Below are positions 37,584-46,913 of a stretch of 64,000 nt of DNA, piece after piece. Under the pieces are notes generated by a model. That model was not told the DNA's origin and made no database searches. It saw only the letters and a list, made by a program, of their open reading frames with translations. The stretch lies in assembly GCF_002407185.1 (NCBI RefSeq), contig NZ_CP023563.1, positions 558,001-622,000 of the forward strand, given 5' to 3'. The stretch is from Brachybacterium vulturis. GTDB lineage: Bacteria > Actinomycetota > Actinomycetes > Actinomycetales > Dermabacteraceae. Position numbers and translations under genes: made by a program. Numbering within the stretch: the stretch's first letter is position 1; each line of letters opens with the position of its first letter.

Positions 37584-38339
37584 TCACATCCCGATGACCT
37601 GACCGAGTCCGCGCAGCAGGGTCGCGGCGGACCCGAGGACGACCACACCAATCGCTACTGCGCGAGCGGTGCGCGACGACACCCTTCTGGCGATCACGCC
37701 CCCGAGGAGCACTCCTACCGGGACGGAGCCGATCGCCGCGACCATCAGCGGCCAGGGCGGGGCCCCTCCCGATCCGGCAGTGCCCACCAGCAGCTTCGTG
37801 ATCACCGAGATCAGGCCCATGGTGAGGAAGATCGGTTGCAGCGTCGCGGCGAAGGAGCGCTGATCCCACCGGGTCACCTGCGCATAGGCGAGCATCGCGG
37901 CCGCAGCCACGCCGACAGCGGTGTTCAGGAAGCCGCCGAGGGCTCCGGCGAGGAGACCGGCCGGCACCGGCGACATCTCGGCCCGGCGCCCCCGCAGGAG
38001 CGGAGTGACGGCCAGGGAGACCAGCAGCGTGACCCCGATGATCACATCGAGCCAGCCGGACTCCACCGAGTGCACCAGCAACGCCGCCGGGACCGCACCG
38101 ACCAGGATCGCGGGCGCGATCCGAAGGTAGCGGCCCCAGTCGATGTCGGCGCGCACGGCGAGCGTCAGGAACGCCGCCGAGACCACGGTCGTCATGTTCG
38201 TCAGCAGGATCCCGGTCACCGGGCCGATCGCCAGCACCAGCGCCGGCGACAGCACCAGTCCCGTGCCCATGCCGCTGGTGCGCTGGAGGGTGACACCGAG
38301 CAGCACCGCGCCGACCACGACCAGGAGTGCGACCTCCAT
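37584..38339 (-). CDS. TSUP (TauE/SafE) family membrane transporter
   Basis: This 251-residue protein has seven to eight membrane helices, with the duplicated TSUP layout visible in LQRTSGMGTGLVLSPALVLA and LAGALGGFLNTAVGVAAAA. Family members export sulfite, sulfoacetate or other organic anions. The ATG at 38339 places the first helix at the N-terminus; an in-frame GTG at 38390 would add 17 polar residues and has GGGAGG too far upstream, so the start is uncertain. It is convergent with lysR (21-base gap). No link to tartrate is proven. Confidence 0.82.
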   Translation of the reverse strand: MEVALLVVVGAVLLGVTLQRTSGMGTGLVLSPALVLAIGPVTGILLTNMTTVVSAAFLTLAVRADIDWGRYLRIAPAILVGAVPAALLVHSVESGWLDVIIGVTLLVSLAVTPLLRGRRAEMSPVPAGLLAGALGGFLNTAVGVAAAAMLAYAQVTRWDQRSFAATLQPIFLTMGLISVITKLLVGTAGSGGAPPWPLMVAAIGSVPVGVLLGGVIARRVSSRTARAVAIGVVVLGSAATLLRGLGQVIGM

Positions 38340-38455
38340 CAGCACCGTCCCGTCCCGGAGTTGCTCGCGCCGCAGCCGCTGCGCCTCCACGTCACGATAC
38401 TGCTCGACCTCCCGACCTCTCGGCGGCGTGACGCCCGATGGCTACCCTCGATGCC

Positions 38456-39058
38456 ATGACCAATGCTCCTCAGCCGTCCGCGGTCCGCACTCCGCCGGAG
38501 ACCGACCCCCGCACCCAGCGAGAGCGCATGCTCGCCGGCGACTGGTACCTCTCCGACCGGGAGCTGGGCGCGCTCCAGCTCTCCGCCGCCCGCCTGGCGG
38601 ACCGGTACCACCGAGCCTGGCTGGAGGACGCTCCCGAGGCGCGCGACCTGCTCGCGGAGCTGCTGGGCGGCCTCGGCGACGGGGCTGTGGTGCGGCCCCC
38701 GTTCGCGGTGGACTACGGCAGCAATGTGGTGCTCGGCGCGCGCACCTTCGTGAACTATCACCTCACCCTGGCCGACGTCGCCCCGATCACCATCGGCGAG
38801 GACTGCCAGATCGGGCCCAACGTCCAGCTGCTGACGCCGATCCACCCGACCGAGCCGGGTCCTCGGCGGGAGCGGTGGGAGCGGGCCGCGCCGATCGTCA
38901 TCGGGGACAACGTCTGGCTCGGCGGCGGAGTCACCGTGCTGCCGGGGGTGAGGATCGGGGACAACTCGGTGATCGGTGCGTCGGCCGTGGTGACGAAGGA
39001 CGTGCCGGCGGGTGTGGTGGCCGTGGGCAGCCCGGCGCGGGTGCTCCGGGAGCTCTGA
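38456..39058 (+). CDS. Maltose/galactoside-type O-acetyltransferase (left-handed beta-helix)
   Basis: This 200-residue hexapeptide acyltransferase has the N-terminal Maa domain (RERMLAGDWYLSDRELGALQ) and the beta-helix with FAVDYGSNVVLGARTFVNYH, PITIGEDCQIGPNVQLLTPI and the catalytic His in PIHPTEPGPRR, then IVIGDNVWLGGGVTVLPGVR and VVTKDVPAGVVAVGSPARV. It is probably an acetyl-CoA-dependent sugar O-acetyltransferase. The start at 38456 sits 7 bases after TACCCT (-10-like) and lacks a ribosome site, so it may be leaderless. An alternative ATG is at 38438. Confidence 0.9.
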   Translation: MTNAPQPSAVRTPPETDPRTQRERMLAGDWYLSDRELGALQLSAARLADRYHRAWLEDAPEARDLLAELLGGLGDGAVVRPPFAVDYGSNVVLGARTFVNYHLTLADVAPITIGEDCQIGPNVQLLTPIHPTEPGPRRERWERAAPIVIGDNVWLGGGVTVLPGVRIGDNSVIGASAVVTKDVPAGVVAVGSPARVLREL

Positions 39059-39067
39059 CCTCGGCCG

Positions 39068-40384
39068 TCATCCGGCGCTCGCCGCCACTGCCTCGGCGAG
39101 GTCGGCGGCCAGCGCCGCGGCGGCATCCTCCTCCAGGTCGTGCACGGTCAGCCGCAGGTGACCGGAGGGTTCCGCACCGGGCTCGAGCCGGAACTCGTCC
39201 CCGGTGCGCACCAGCCAGCCCCGGCGCCTCAGCCGTTCCGCGATCTCGCGCGCGGGGGCGGGCACCGGCACCCACAGGCTCATCCCGTCCCCGGCCGCGA
39301 CCGGCAGACCCTGTGCCGTGAGGCGGTCCGCGAAGGCGTGGTTGCGCGCGGCGTAGTGGGCCCCGGCCCGCTCGATGAGGGCCAGCGCGTCGGGGTCGGT
39401 CATCACGGCATGGGTGATCCGTTGCAGCAGGTGGCTGACCCAGGTGGTGCCGGGGCTGAGCCGCAGCGCGAGCCGGCCGGCGGTCTCGGGGTCGGTGGCG
39501 GTGACGGCCAGGCACATGTCAGGGCCGACGAACTTCGAGACCGAGCGCAGCAGCGCCCAGCGCCGATGTCCCGGACCGATGAGCGAGTGGAAGGGCGATC
39601 GGGACAGGAACGAGTAGTAGTCGTCCTGGATGACCAGCACGTAGGGATGATCGGCGAGGACCTCGCGCAGCTCAGCGGCGCGGCGGGCGCTGAGCGAGGC
39701 ACCGGTGGGGTTCTGGGCGCGCGGCGTGCACACCACCGCGCGCACCCCCTTCTCGAGCGCCGCCCGGAGGCCGGCGACGGTCATCCCCTCGGAGTCGACG
39801 GGGACCGGGATCGCGCGGTATCCGCCGAGGTGGGCGATCTGGATGCTGGCCAGGAAGCAGGGGTCCTCGAGCGCCACGGCGTCGTCCCGCATCAGGGCCT
39901 GGGTCAGCAGCCGCTCCACGGCGTCGACGGCGCCGCTGGTCAGGGTGATGTGCAGAGCAGCGGGGTCGCCGGGGACGTCCGGGCTCATCCAGTCCCGTGC
40001 CCACTGCTCGAGGTCGGGGTCGATGACGGGTTCCCCGTAGAGCACCGGGCGTCCGGCCGCTGCGGCCAGGCCCGGTGCGAGATCCGGGATCAGCCGCGGA
40101 TCGGGGTTGCCGGTGCCGAGGTCGCGCAGGGCGCCGGCGGCGGCGAAGCCCTCCTGGGCCAGGGGCGCGCGTCGGGCGATCCGGGTGCCGCCGCGCCCCC
40201 GGGAGACCACCACCCCGGAGCGGGCGAGGGTGCGGTAGGCGGCCACGGCGGTGTTGCGGTTGACGCCGAGCTGCTCGGCGAGGGCACGCACGGAGGGCAG
40301 GCTCTGCCCGGGGATCAGCTCCCCGCGGTCCACGAGGGCCCGCACGCTGTCGGCGATCTCCGCCGCGGTCCCGCCGCGGATCAC
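39068..40384 (-). CDS. pdxR: PdxR: MocR-type GntR/aminotransferase regulator of PLP synthesis
   Basis: This is a 438-residue fusion of a GntR winged helix ([20 protein letters not shown], then [20 protein letters not shown]) and a PLP-binding type I aminotransferase domain. The PLP domain includes [44 protein letters not shown] and the Schiff-base lysine in [11 protein letters not shown]. PdxR senses PLP and controls pdxST. The GTG at 40384 has GGAGGAGA upstream. It is divergent from pdxS across 186 bases that hold a perfect palindrome (40489-40502). Confidence 0.94.
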   Translation of the reverse strand: MIRGGTAAEIADSVRALVDRGELIPGQSLPSVRALAEQLGVNRNTAVAAYRTLARSGVVVSRGRGGTRIARRAPLAQEGFAAAGALRDLGTGNPDPRLIPDLAPGLAAAAGRPVLYGEPVIDPDLEQWARDWMSPDVPGDPAALHITLTSGAVDAVERLLTQALMRDDAVALEDPCFLASIQIAHLGGYRAIPVPVDSEGMTVAGLRAALEKGVRAVVCTPRAQNPTGASLSARRAAELREVLADHPYVLVIQDDYYSFLSRSPFHSLIGPGHRRWALLRSVSKFVGPDMCLAVTATDPETAGRLALRLSPGTTWVSHLLQRITHAVMTDPDALALIERAGAHYAARNHAFADRLTAQGLPVAAGDGMSLWVPVPAPAREIAERLRRRGWLVRTGDEFRLEPGAEPSGHLRLTVHDLEEDAAAALAADLAEAVAASAG

Positions 40385-40488
40385 CAGCTCTCCTCCGTGC
40401 TCATCCGCTCGAGTCTAGGCGGGCTGCTCCGGCACCCGTGCCGCGTGGCGGACCACCCCTCGCCCCGCGACCCATGCCGTGCTAGGTT

Positions 40489-40502
40489 TTGGCCTAGGCC
40501 AA
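40489..40502. promoter_or_regulatory. Candidate PdxR operator palindrome
   Basis: TTGGCCTAGGCCAA is a perfect 14-base palindrome within a T/A-flanked context, 69 bases upstream of pdxS. MocR/PdxR proteins bind direct or inverted repeats in the shared pdxR-pdxS promoter, so this is the best candidate operator. Confidence 0.55.
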
Positions 40503-40570
40503 TGTGGTGCAGGGAGGGTCGACGAGCCGGATGCCGTCGGCCCGCGCCGCGCGAGCGACGAGGACACCCC

Positions 40571-41476
40571 ATGACCACCACTGACAGCACCACCCCCGCC
40601 ACCGGCACCGGCACCGTCAAGCGCGGCCTGGCGGACATGATGAAGGGCGGCGTCATCATGGACGTCGTCACGGCCGAGCAGGCGAAGATCGCCGAGGACG
40701 CCGGCGCGGTCGCCGTGATGGCCCTGGAGCGGGTCCCGGCCGACATCCGTGCCCAGGGCGGCGTCTCCCGCATGAGCGACCCGGACATGATCGACGGGAT
40801 CATCGAGGCGGTCTCGATCCCGGTGATGGCCAAGGCCCGCATCGGCCACTTCGTGGAGGCACAGGTGCTGCAGGAGCTGGGCGTGGACTATATCGACGAG
40901 TCCGAGGTGCTCTCCCCGGCCGACTACCTCCACCACATCGACAAGCACCGCTTCACCGTGCCCTTCGTGTGCGGTGCGACGAACCTCGGCGAGGCCCTGC
41001 GCCGCATCACCGAGGGCGCGGCGATGATCCGCTCCAAGGGCGAGGCCGGCACCGGGGACGTCTCCGAGGCCACCAAGCACATCCGCACCATCAACGCCGA
41101 GATCCGGGCACTGGCCGCCCGGAGCGAGGACGAGCTGTATCTCGCGGCGAAGGAGCTGCAGGCCCCCTACGCCCTGGTCAAGGAGGTCGCCGAGGCCGGC
41201 GAGCTGCCCGTGGTGCTGTTCGTCGCGGGCGGCGTCGCCACCCCGGCGGACGCCGCGATGATGATGCAGCTGGGGGCCGACGGGGTCTTCGTCGGCTCCG
41301 GGATCTTCAAGTCCGGCAATCCCGCCGAGCGCGCCGCCGCCATCGTCAGGGCGACCACCTTCTTCGACGACCCCTCCGTGATCGCCGAGGTCTCCCGCGG
41401 GCTCGGCGAGGCGATGGTGGGCATCAACGTCGCCGACCTCCCCGCACCGCACCGCCTGGCCGAGCGCGGCTGGTGA
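40571..41476 (+). CDS. pdxS: Pyridoxal 5'-phosphate synthase subunit PdxS
   Basis: This 301-residue TIM-barrel synthase makes PLP from ribose 5-phosphate, glyceraldehyde 3-phosphate and ammonia. Intact features are [20 protein letters not shown], with the catalytic Asp in [27 protein letters not shown]; the Schiff-base lysine in [29 protein letters not shown]; and [13 protein letters not shown]. The ATG is at 40571. Its TGA overlaps the pdxT GTG (GTGA). It forms a dodecamer with PdxT glutaminase subunits. Confidence 0.97.
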   Translation: MTTTDSTTPATGTGTVKRGLADMMKGGVIMDVVTAEQAKIAEDAGAVAVMALERVPADIRAQGGVSRMSDPDMIDGIIEAVSIPVMAKARIGHFVEAQVLQELGVDYIDESEVLSPADYLHHIDKHRFTVPFVCGATNLGEALRRITEGAAMIRSKGEAGTGDVSEATKHIRTINAEIRALAARSEDELYLAAKELQAPYALVKEVAEAGELPVVLFVAGGVATPADAAMMMQLGADGVFVGSGIFKSGNPAERAAAIVRATTFFDDPSVIAEVSRGLGEAMVGINVADLPAPHRLAERGW

Positions 41477-42075
41477 GCACGGGCGGCCCCGGGCCGCGGA
41501 TCGGGGTGCTCGCGCTGCAGGGCGATGTGCGCGAGCACGCCCGGCTGCTCGAGGAGCTCGGTGCCGTCGTCACGCCGGTGCGTCGGTCGTCGGAGCTCGC
41601 CGCGATCGATGCCCTGGTGCTGCCCGGCGGGGAGTCCGGGGTGATGGACCGCCTCGCCCGGATCACCGGCCTGCGCGAGCCCCTGCGGGAGGTGATCGCC
41701 GACGGGCTGCCGGTGCTGGGCACCTGCGCCGGGCTGATCCTGCTGGCGGACCGCCTGCTGGACGGGACACCCGGTCAGGAGACCCTCGGCGGGCTCGACG
41801 TGACGGTGCGGCGCAACGCCTTCGGCAGTCAGACCGACTCCTTCGAGACCGATCTGGAGGTCCCCGCCCTGGGCCCGCCGGCGGCGCGCACCGCGTTCAT
41901 CCGTGCCCCGCTGATCGCACAGCTGGGTCCGCGGGCGCGCGCGCTGGCGACGCTGCCGGACGGGCGGATCGTCGCCGCCGAGCAGGGCAGGGTGCAGGGT
42001 CTCGCCTTCCACCCCGAGGCGACCGGGGAGCAGCGGTTCCATCGCCGGCTCCTGGCGCAGGTTCGCTGCCGCTGA
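41473..42075 (+). CDS. pdxT: Pyridoxal 5'-phosphate synthase glutaminase subunit PdxT
   Basis: This 200-residue class I glutaminase supplies ammonia to PdxS. The N-terminus is [20 protein letters not shown], the nucleophile lies in [13 protein letters not shown], and the His-Glu pair in [11 protein letters not shown]. The usual GGEST loop reads LPGGESGVM, with Gly in place of Thr, a small deviation near the active site. The start is GTG 41473, overlapping the pdxS stop; the much longer open frame upstream is a pdxS shadow. Confidence 0.95.
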   Translation: MSTGGPGPRIGVLALQGDVREHARLLEELGAVVTPVRRSSELAAIDALVLPGGESGVMDRLARITGLREPLREVIADGLPVLGTCAGLILLADRLLDGTPGQETLGGLDVTVRRNAFGSQTDSFETDLEVPALGPPAARTAFIRAPLIAQLGPRARALATLPDGRIVAAEQGRVQGLAFHPEATGEQRFHRRLLAQVRCR

Positions 42076-42314
42076 GCCGCAGCGGCTGGTTCATGGCTCC
42101 TGAGCCGCCGCCGCGCAGCAGCGGCGCGATCTCGTGGCCCCCGGCCTTCACGGCGGGCAGATCGCACTCTCGCGGCTCACGACGGAGGGTCGGCGAAGGT
42201 CACGATCCGGGTGTCATGACTGCTCGGTCACTGGATAGGTCCCGGGCACGGGCGGACAATGCACGTAGACGGCCCCGGCCGACCCGGCCTTCGCCGATGC
42301 CCTAGGAGGCAGCC

Positions 42315-42863
42315 GTGAAGAAGCGCATCCTCTCTCTCCTCGCCAGCGTCGCCATGCTGTGCGGCCTGGCCATGCTTGCGCCGGCCTCGGCCGTCGCCGC
42401 CCCGTACTGCGGCATCTACTGGGGCTCGCTCCCCGAGTCCGCCTCCGGGATGTCCTCGGCCCAGATCGAGAACCTCCGCACCGGTCGGCACGCCTGCTTC
42501 GACCGGCTCGTCGTCGATCTCGAGGGCGACGTCTCCGGATATTCGGTGACGTACGTCCACCGCGTCTCCGAGCTCGGCTCCGGGTTCGCCGTCCCGCTCC
42601 GCGGCGGCGCCGATCTGGAGATCCTGGTCCATGCCCCGGCATACGACGCCGACTTCCACGCGACGTACTCCCCGCGCCATCCCTCGCACGCGGTCGATGT
42701 GGACGGCTATCGCACCTTCCGTCAGGTCGCCTTCAGCGGCAGCTTCGAGGGACAGACCCTGATCGGGCTCGGCGTGCGCGCCCGGCTCCCGATGCGGGTG
42801 TTCACCCTGGACGGTCCCGGTGACGGCTCCCGCCTGGTCATCGACGTGGCCCATCGCTGGTGA
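42315..42863 (+). CDS. Secreted AMIN-like domain protein
   Basis: This 182-residue exported protein has the signal peptide MKKRILSLLASVAMLCGLAM with a cleavage site around APASAVAA. The remainder is a beta-rich domain with CFDRLVVDLEGDVSGYSVTY, HPSHAVDVDGYRTFRQVAF and a GLGVRARLPMRVFTLDG end, which resembles the actinobacterial AMIN-like domain proteins annotated as lipoproteins. Here there is no lipobox. The GTG at 42315 follows AGGAGGC. It stands alone, convergent with the two-component operon across a strong hairpin. The 239 bases between pdxT and this gene show no gene. Confidence 0.75.
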   Translation: MKKRILSLLASVAMLCGLAMLAPASAVAAPYCGIYWGSLPESASGMSSAQIENLRTGRHACFDRLVVDLEGDVSGYSVTYVHRVSELGSGFAVPLRGGADLEILVHAPAYDADFHATYSPRHPSHAVDVDGYRTFRQVAFSGSFEGQTLIGLGVRARLPMRVFTLDGPGDGSRLVIDVAHRW

Positions 42864-42896
42864 GTGCGCCGCGCGCGCACCATCGCCCGCCGCCCC

Positions 42897-42930
42897 CGGA
42901 CCGGCGGTCCCTTCCCGGACCGCCGGTCCG
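42897..42930. terminator. Bidirectional terminator hairpin
   Basis: A perfect 14-base stem (CGGACCGGCGGTCC / GGACCGCCGGTCCG) with loop CTTCCC lies between the convergent AMIN-like gene and the response regulator gene, 33 bases after the stop of the former. Confidence 0.75.
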
Positions 42931-42968
42931 ACCCTGTCCGGGTGCGGTGCTGCGGGGCACGGAGCGGG

Positions 42969-43634
42969 TCAGCGGATCAGGCGGCGGTCACGGGCCTCCC
43001 GGATCGCGGCGGTGCGGCTGTCCACCCCGAGCTTGTCGTAGATGTGCACCAGGTGGGTCTTCACCGTCGATTCCGAGATGAACATCAGCTTCGCGACCTC
43101 GCGGTTGGTCGCGCCGGTGGCGAGTGCGTCGAGGATCTCGGTCTCCCGGGGGGACAGGGCGCTGTGCGGGTTGCTCATCCGCTGCACCAGGCGCTGCTGC
43201 ACCTCGGGCGAGAGGATGCTGCGCCCCGCGGCGGCCTCTCCGACGGCGTCGATCAGCGCCTCCGTGGGCGAATCCTTGAGCACGTAGCCGGTCGCGCCGG
43301 CCTCGAGCGCGCCGACGATGTCCGCTTCCGCATCGAAGGTGGTCACGGCCAGCACCTGCACCCCGGGGTGCGCGGCCCGCAGGCGACGGGTGGTCTCGAT
43401 GCCGCCGATGCCGTCGCCGAGATTCAGATCCATCAGCACCAGGTCGGGGACCCCGGCGGGGGACGCGGCGAGCTCGTCGATCATGCTCAGGGCCGCGGTG
43501 CCGGAGCCGACCTCGGCGACCACCTCGATGCCGTCGTCGGCCTCCAGCAGGGCGCGCAGCCCGGCCCTGACCACGGGGTGGTCGTCGACCATCATGATCC
43601 GGATGCTCGCTGCTCCGTCTGCTGCGATGCTCAT
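42969..43634 (-). CDS. NarL/LuxR-family response regulator
   Basis: This 221-residue regulator has a receiver domain (IRIMMVDDHPVVRAGLRALL; phosphoacceptor D69 in DLVLMDLNLGD; LAVTTFDAE; GYVLKDSPTEAL) and a LuxR-type helix-turn-helix (LSPRETEILDALATGATNRE, VAKLMFISESTVKTHLVHIY). Its ATG overlaps the histidine kinase stop by ATGA, so kinase and regulator form a pair. The signal and target genes are unknown; no transporter or stress gene is in the same unit. Confidence 0.93.
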   Translation of the reverse strand: MSIAADGAASIRIMMVDDHPVVRAGLRALLEADDGIEVVAEVGSGTAALSMIDELAASPAGVPDLVLMDLNLGDGIGGIETTRRLRAAHPGVQVLAVTTFDAEADIVGALEAGATGYVLKDSPTEALIDAVGEAAAGRSILSPEVQQRLVQRMSNPHSALSPRETEILDALATGATNREVAKLMFISESTVKTHLVHIYDKLGVDSRTAAIREARDRRLIR

Positions 43635-44965
43635 GCGTCGGACTCCTGGGTGTGGGTCGGCAGGGTGAGGCCGACGGTGGTGCCCTCGCCGGGGGCCGAA
43701 TCGATCGCCACGCTGCCGCCGGCGCGACAGAGGCGGGTGCGCAGCAGGCGCAGCCCGTCACCGCCGTCGTGTCTGGTGGTGGGGGCGGAGGGGTCGAAGC
43801 CGCAGCCGTCGTCCACCACGTCCAGGCTCACCCGTCCCGGCCACCAGGCGAGGGTCAGCACGCAGCGCTGGGCCTCGGCGTGCTGCTGCACGTTGGCGAC
43901 CAGGGACTGGGCGGCGCGGTGGAGGGTCTCGACCTGGGCCGGCGCGAGCTCGCGCGGGGTCCCGTCGATCCGCAGCTCCCAGCGGGGGCTCTCCCCCAGC
44001 ATCTCGGCGCGGGAGATCACGCCCCGCAGCGCCTGCTCGAGGGTGGTGCGGGGGGCGCGGTCGGCGAGGTCTCGCACCAGGCGGCGGGCGTCGGCGAGGT
44101 TCTCGCGGGCGGTGTCCTCGATGCGGGAGAAGGACTCGGCGGCCTCGGGGTGGGTGGTCCTGGCCCCGCGGCTGAGCAGCACGATGGAGTTCAGCCCCTG
44201 GGCGAGGGTGTCGTGGATGTCGTGGGCGAGGCGCTGGCGCTCCTCGGCGACGCCCTTGCGGCGCTCGGAGTCGGCGAGCTCGCTCTGGGCGGCGCGCAGC
44301 TGGGCGACCAGCTGCCGATTGCGGTCGGTCTCGATCAGCAGCCGACGGTAGACCGCATGCGCGATCAGCGAGAAGGCGGCACCCACGACCGGACCGAGGA
44401 CCTCGCCGATCGCGAGCGAGCGGGGCTCCTCCGCCAGCAGTGGCGCGACCACGGCCCACAGGGCGACGGCGCCCATGGCCAGCGGGCCCGTCACGCGACC
44501 GAGGGCGAAGAGCACCAGGAAGAACAGCGGGAAGGCGATCCACACGAACGCCGAGGAGATGAAAGTGCTGGCCATCCAGACGAGGGCGAGGGCGAGCACC
44601 CACCCGCGGGAGGGCAGCAGCAGATCGGTCCGGGCGGAGCGGCCGGCCTCCCCGCGGTGCAGTGCGACCCGGGAGCCGATCACGTAGATCCCGACGATCA
44701 CCGCGGCCGTGACCAGGGCGAGCGGCAGGGAGATGCCACCGGTGCCATGGGCGCGCACGGCACCCACGGCAGGCAGCACCGCGAAGGCCACGTGCATCGC
44801 GCCGCGCAGGGTCCGGGCCAGCGCGGCGGCGGTCTCGCGGGGCGTCTCGGGGCCGAGATCGAGGTCCCGATCGCCGAGGCCGTCGGGGGTGCCGCGGTCG
44901 CCGACGTCGCGGGGCCCGGCGGGGTCGCGGGGCCCGGCGGGGTCGGAGGCGGGAGCGGAGGTCAC
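43631..44965 (-). CDS. Sensor histidine kinase (HisKA_3/NarX type)
   Basis: This 444-residue kinase has about five membrane helices in residues 55-205 without a large extracellular loop. The dimerisation box EERQRLAHDIHDTLAQGLNS carries phosphoacceptor H248, and an HATPase domain follows with VANVQQHAEAQRCVLTLAWW and VVDDGCGFDPSAPTT. The start is a GTG at 44965, followed by an acidic, Gly/Pro/Arg/Asp-rich N-terminus (PAGPRDPAGPRD). It is first in a two-gene minus-strand operon. The multi-helix sensor without a periplasmic domain resembles cell-envelope sensors. Confidence 0.9.
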   Translation of the reverse strand: MTSAPASDPAGPRDPAGPRDVGDRGTPDGLGDRDLDLGPETPRETAAALARTLRGAMHVAFAVLPAVGAVRAHGTGGISLPLALVTAAVIVGIYVIGSRVALHRGEAGRSARTDLLLPSRGWVLALALVWMASTFISSAFVWIAFPLFFLVLFALGRVTGPLAMGAVALWAVVAPLLAEEPRSLAIGEVLGPVVGAAFSLIAHAVYRRLLIETDRNRQLVAQLRAAQSELADSERRKGVAEERQRLAHDIHDTLAQGLNSIVLLSRGARTTHPEAAESFSRIEDTARENLADARRLVRDLADRAPRTTLEQALRGVISRAEMLGESPRWELRIDGTPRELAPAQVETLHRAAQSLVANVQQHAEAQRCVLTLAWWPGRVSLDVVDDGCGFDPSAPTTRHDGGDGLRLLRTRLCRAGGSVAIDSAPGEGTTVGLTLPTHTQESDA

Positions 44966-45055
44966 GTCGCCACTCTAGAGGCGGGGCCGAGCGTGCGGCA
45001 TCGTCCGAACGGTCGAGCGGATCCCGGTGCGTGCGCCGGGGTCGGAGGCCGCGGC

Positions 45056-45949
45056 TCACCCGCCGTCGGCGGCGTGGGCGAGAGCGGCGGCGGCGAGCGG
45101 ACGCACAGCGCCCTGTCCCCACTGCGCCGCAGCGGCCTCACGGTCCTCGGCCACCTGCCCGCTCACCGTGAGGACCAGGCGCGTGCCGTGCCCGGTGCCC
45201 GGGCGGAGCTCGAGCCGCACGTGGTCGCCGGGTTCGCCATCGGCCGTGTCGAAGGCGAGCAGGGTCGGCGCGTCGACCTCGGTGAGGTGGCCCAGCACCA
45301 CCGAGGGAGCCTGCGGGGCATGCAGCGCCTCTCCGACCACCAGCACCGGCGGCTCCTCGACCAGCCTGTCGCCGCCGTTGACGAAGAGGTGCCAGGCGGT
45401 CTCCGCCGGGCACACGAGCTGCCGTGCGAAGCGCACGGTCCAGCCCTCGGCCCCCTCCTCGAGCTCCGGCTCGTCGAGCCCGAACCTGTCTGCGAGCTGC
45501 TCGTGCCGGGCGCGCCGCGGCCCCGGGTTCGCGACCTCCCGACCGTCGAGGACCGCATCGAGACCCTCGAGGCAGGCCTCCCAACCGGTCGCGAAGCTGG
45601 CGGCCCCGGGCAGATCGGTGAAGCCGTGGACGATGGTGAGCCGGGTGCTCTCACCGACCGGGTCCAGGACGATCCGCATCTCGTCGGTGCCCCAGGAGAA
45701 GCGCAGCAGTTGCGGGGCCTCGCACTCCAGGACCTCACCGAACTCCGCCGGCAGGCCGGCGAATGCGGGGAACCTGGCCCGGCCGCCGGTGCGCAGTTCG
45801 AACTGCGGGGCGCCGGGGAACCAGCGGGAGAGCAGCTCGGACACCGTCACGGCACGCCACACCTGGTCCACCGGGTGGCCGAGCGTGCGCTCGAGCTCGA
45901 CGGCGTGGTGGTGCGCGCCGCGGCGCAGCAGCGGTTCGGGGGGAGTCAC
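45056..45949 (-). CDS. SRPBCC (AHSA1-like) domain protein, two tandem domains
   Basis: This 297-residue protein contains two START/SRPBCC-like domains. The first (HAVELERTLGHPVDQVWRAV, SELLSRWFPGAPQFELRTGG, MRIVLDPVGESTRLTIVHGF) is a clear AHSA1 match. The second starts at VRFARQLVCPAETAWHLFVN and ends with VRLELRPGTGHGTRLVLTVS. Such proteins bind hydrophobic ligands, but the function here is unknown. The GTG at 45949 has AGGAGG upstream and is preferred to an in-frame ATG at 46045. It is monocistronic, on the minus strand downstream of sodA. Confidence 0.82.
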   Translation of the reverse strand: MTPPEPLLRRGAHHHAVELERTLGHPVDQVWRAVTVSELLSRWFPGAPQFELRTGGRARFPAFAGLPAEFGEVLECEAPQLLRFSWGTDEMRIVLDPVGESTRLTIVHGFTDLPGAASFATGWEACLEGLDAVLDGREVANPGPRRARHEQLADRFGLDEPELEEGAEGWTVRFARQLVCPAETAWHLFVNGGDRLVEEPPVLVVGEALHAPQAPSVVLGHLTEVDAPTLLAFDTADGEPGDHVRLELRPGTGHGTRLVLTVSGQVAEDREAAAAQWGQGAVRPLAAAALAHAADGG

Positions 45950-46074
45950 GCCGGAGCCTCCTGAGGGATCGGTCGAGGACCACTCTTCTCCGACCCGGGA
46001 CGGCTGTCCAGCGCTACCGGCCGGGAACTCTGCACACACGGACATCGACCGGGCATCGACTCCGGGGGTGCAGC

Positions 46075-46136
46075 GGACGGGCCGATGGTGCGGCGAGCCG
46101 GCACTATTGCCAGCTCACCCCACCATCGGCCCGTCC
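46075..46136. repeat. 62-base near-perfect hairpin between sodA and the SRPBCC gene
   Basis: Sixteen-base perfect arms (46075-46090 and 46121-46136; GGACGGGCCGATGGTG and its complement) continue inward with 10 of 13 matched positions to a 4-base loop, giving a stem of 29 base pairs with three mismatches. It may terminate sodA transcription, but it is far longer than other terminators here. It could also be a small palindromic repeat element. Confidence 0.7.
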
Positions 46137-46202
46137 ATGACACTCAGCGGCCCGTCCGCACCCGGCGCGAGGCACGGACAGCAGGACGGGCGCAGTCGGA
46201 GC

Positions 46203-46832
46203 TCAGGCCGTGGGGACGACCAGCCCGGAAGCGCTCGAGCGCGCCGCCGCGAACCGCGCCTGGACATCCGCCCAGTTCACGATGTCCCAGATCGCCTTGA
46301 CGTAGTCCGCCTTCACGTTCTGGTAATCCAGGTAGAACGCGTGCTCCCACATGTCCAGCTGGAACAGCGGGATCGTCGCCACCGGCACCCCGTTCTGCTG
46401 ATCGTAGAACTGCTCGATCACCAGGTTCCCGCCGATCGGCTCGAACGCCAGCACCGCCCAGCCGGAGCCCTGGATGCCCAGCGCCGCCGCCGTGAAGTGC
46501 GCCCGGAAGCCGTCGAAGGAGCCGAAGAACTCATCGATCGCCGCCGCCAGGTCACCGGTGGGCTTGTCCCCACCCTCGGGCGAGAGGTTCTTCCAGAAGA
46601 TCGAATGATTCGTATGGCCGCCCAGGTTGAACGCCAGATCCTTCGAGAACTGGTTCACCGTCGAGAAGTCGTTCGCCTCCCGCGCCGCAGCCAGCTTCTC
46701 CAGCGCCGTGTTCGCACCCTTGACATAGGTCGCGTGGTGCTTGGAGTGGTGCAGCTCCATGATCCTGCCGGAGATCGAAGGAGCCAGCGCCCCGTAGTCG
46801 TAGTCCAGATCGGGAAGCGTGTACTCAGCCAT
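46203..46832 (-). CDS. sodA: Superoxide dismutase, Fe/Mn family
   Basis: This 209-residue dismutase has [20 protein letters not shown], the metal-ligand helix [58 protein letters not shown] and the [13 protein letters not shown] motif with the last Asp/His ligands. The ATG at 46832 follows AAAGGA; an in-frame start at 46904 would lie in the promoter. It sits next to soxR, fitting an oxidative-stress group, although no SoxR box precedes it. Mn versus Fe specificity cannot be fixed by eye. Confidence 0.95.
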   Translation of the reverse strand: MAEYTLPDLDYDYGALAPSISGRIMELHHSKHHATYVKGANTALEKLAAAREANDFSTVNQFSKDLAFNLGGHTNHSIFWKNLSPEGGDKPTGDLAAAIDEFFGSFDGFRAHFTAAALGIQGSGWAVLAFEPIGGNLVIEQFYDQQNGVPVATIPLFQLDMWEHAFYLDYQNVKADYVKAIWDIVNWADVQARFAAARSSASGLVVPTA

Positions 46833-46913
46833 CATCGGTCCTTTCGTGGGGTGGACGTTCGGTCCGAGCCCCGACCATAGAACGTCAAGCGCCCTAGAGG
46901 TCAACGCGGGCCG

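Noticed and set aside
42076-42314. Possible small gene between pdxT and the AMIN-like gene
   Set aside because: No frame has a ribosome site or recognisable product. The stretch holds only weak GC hairpins near its start.
45946-46143. A 65-codon minus frame upstream of the SRPBCC gene
   Set aside because: It spans the large hairpin and has no ribosome site or similarity.
46850-46863. GGTGGACGTTCGGT near the sodA start
   Set aside because: It lacks the left half of the dyad and is next to a stress gene; a chance match is likely.
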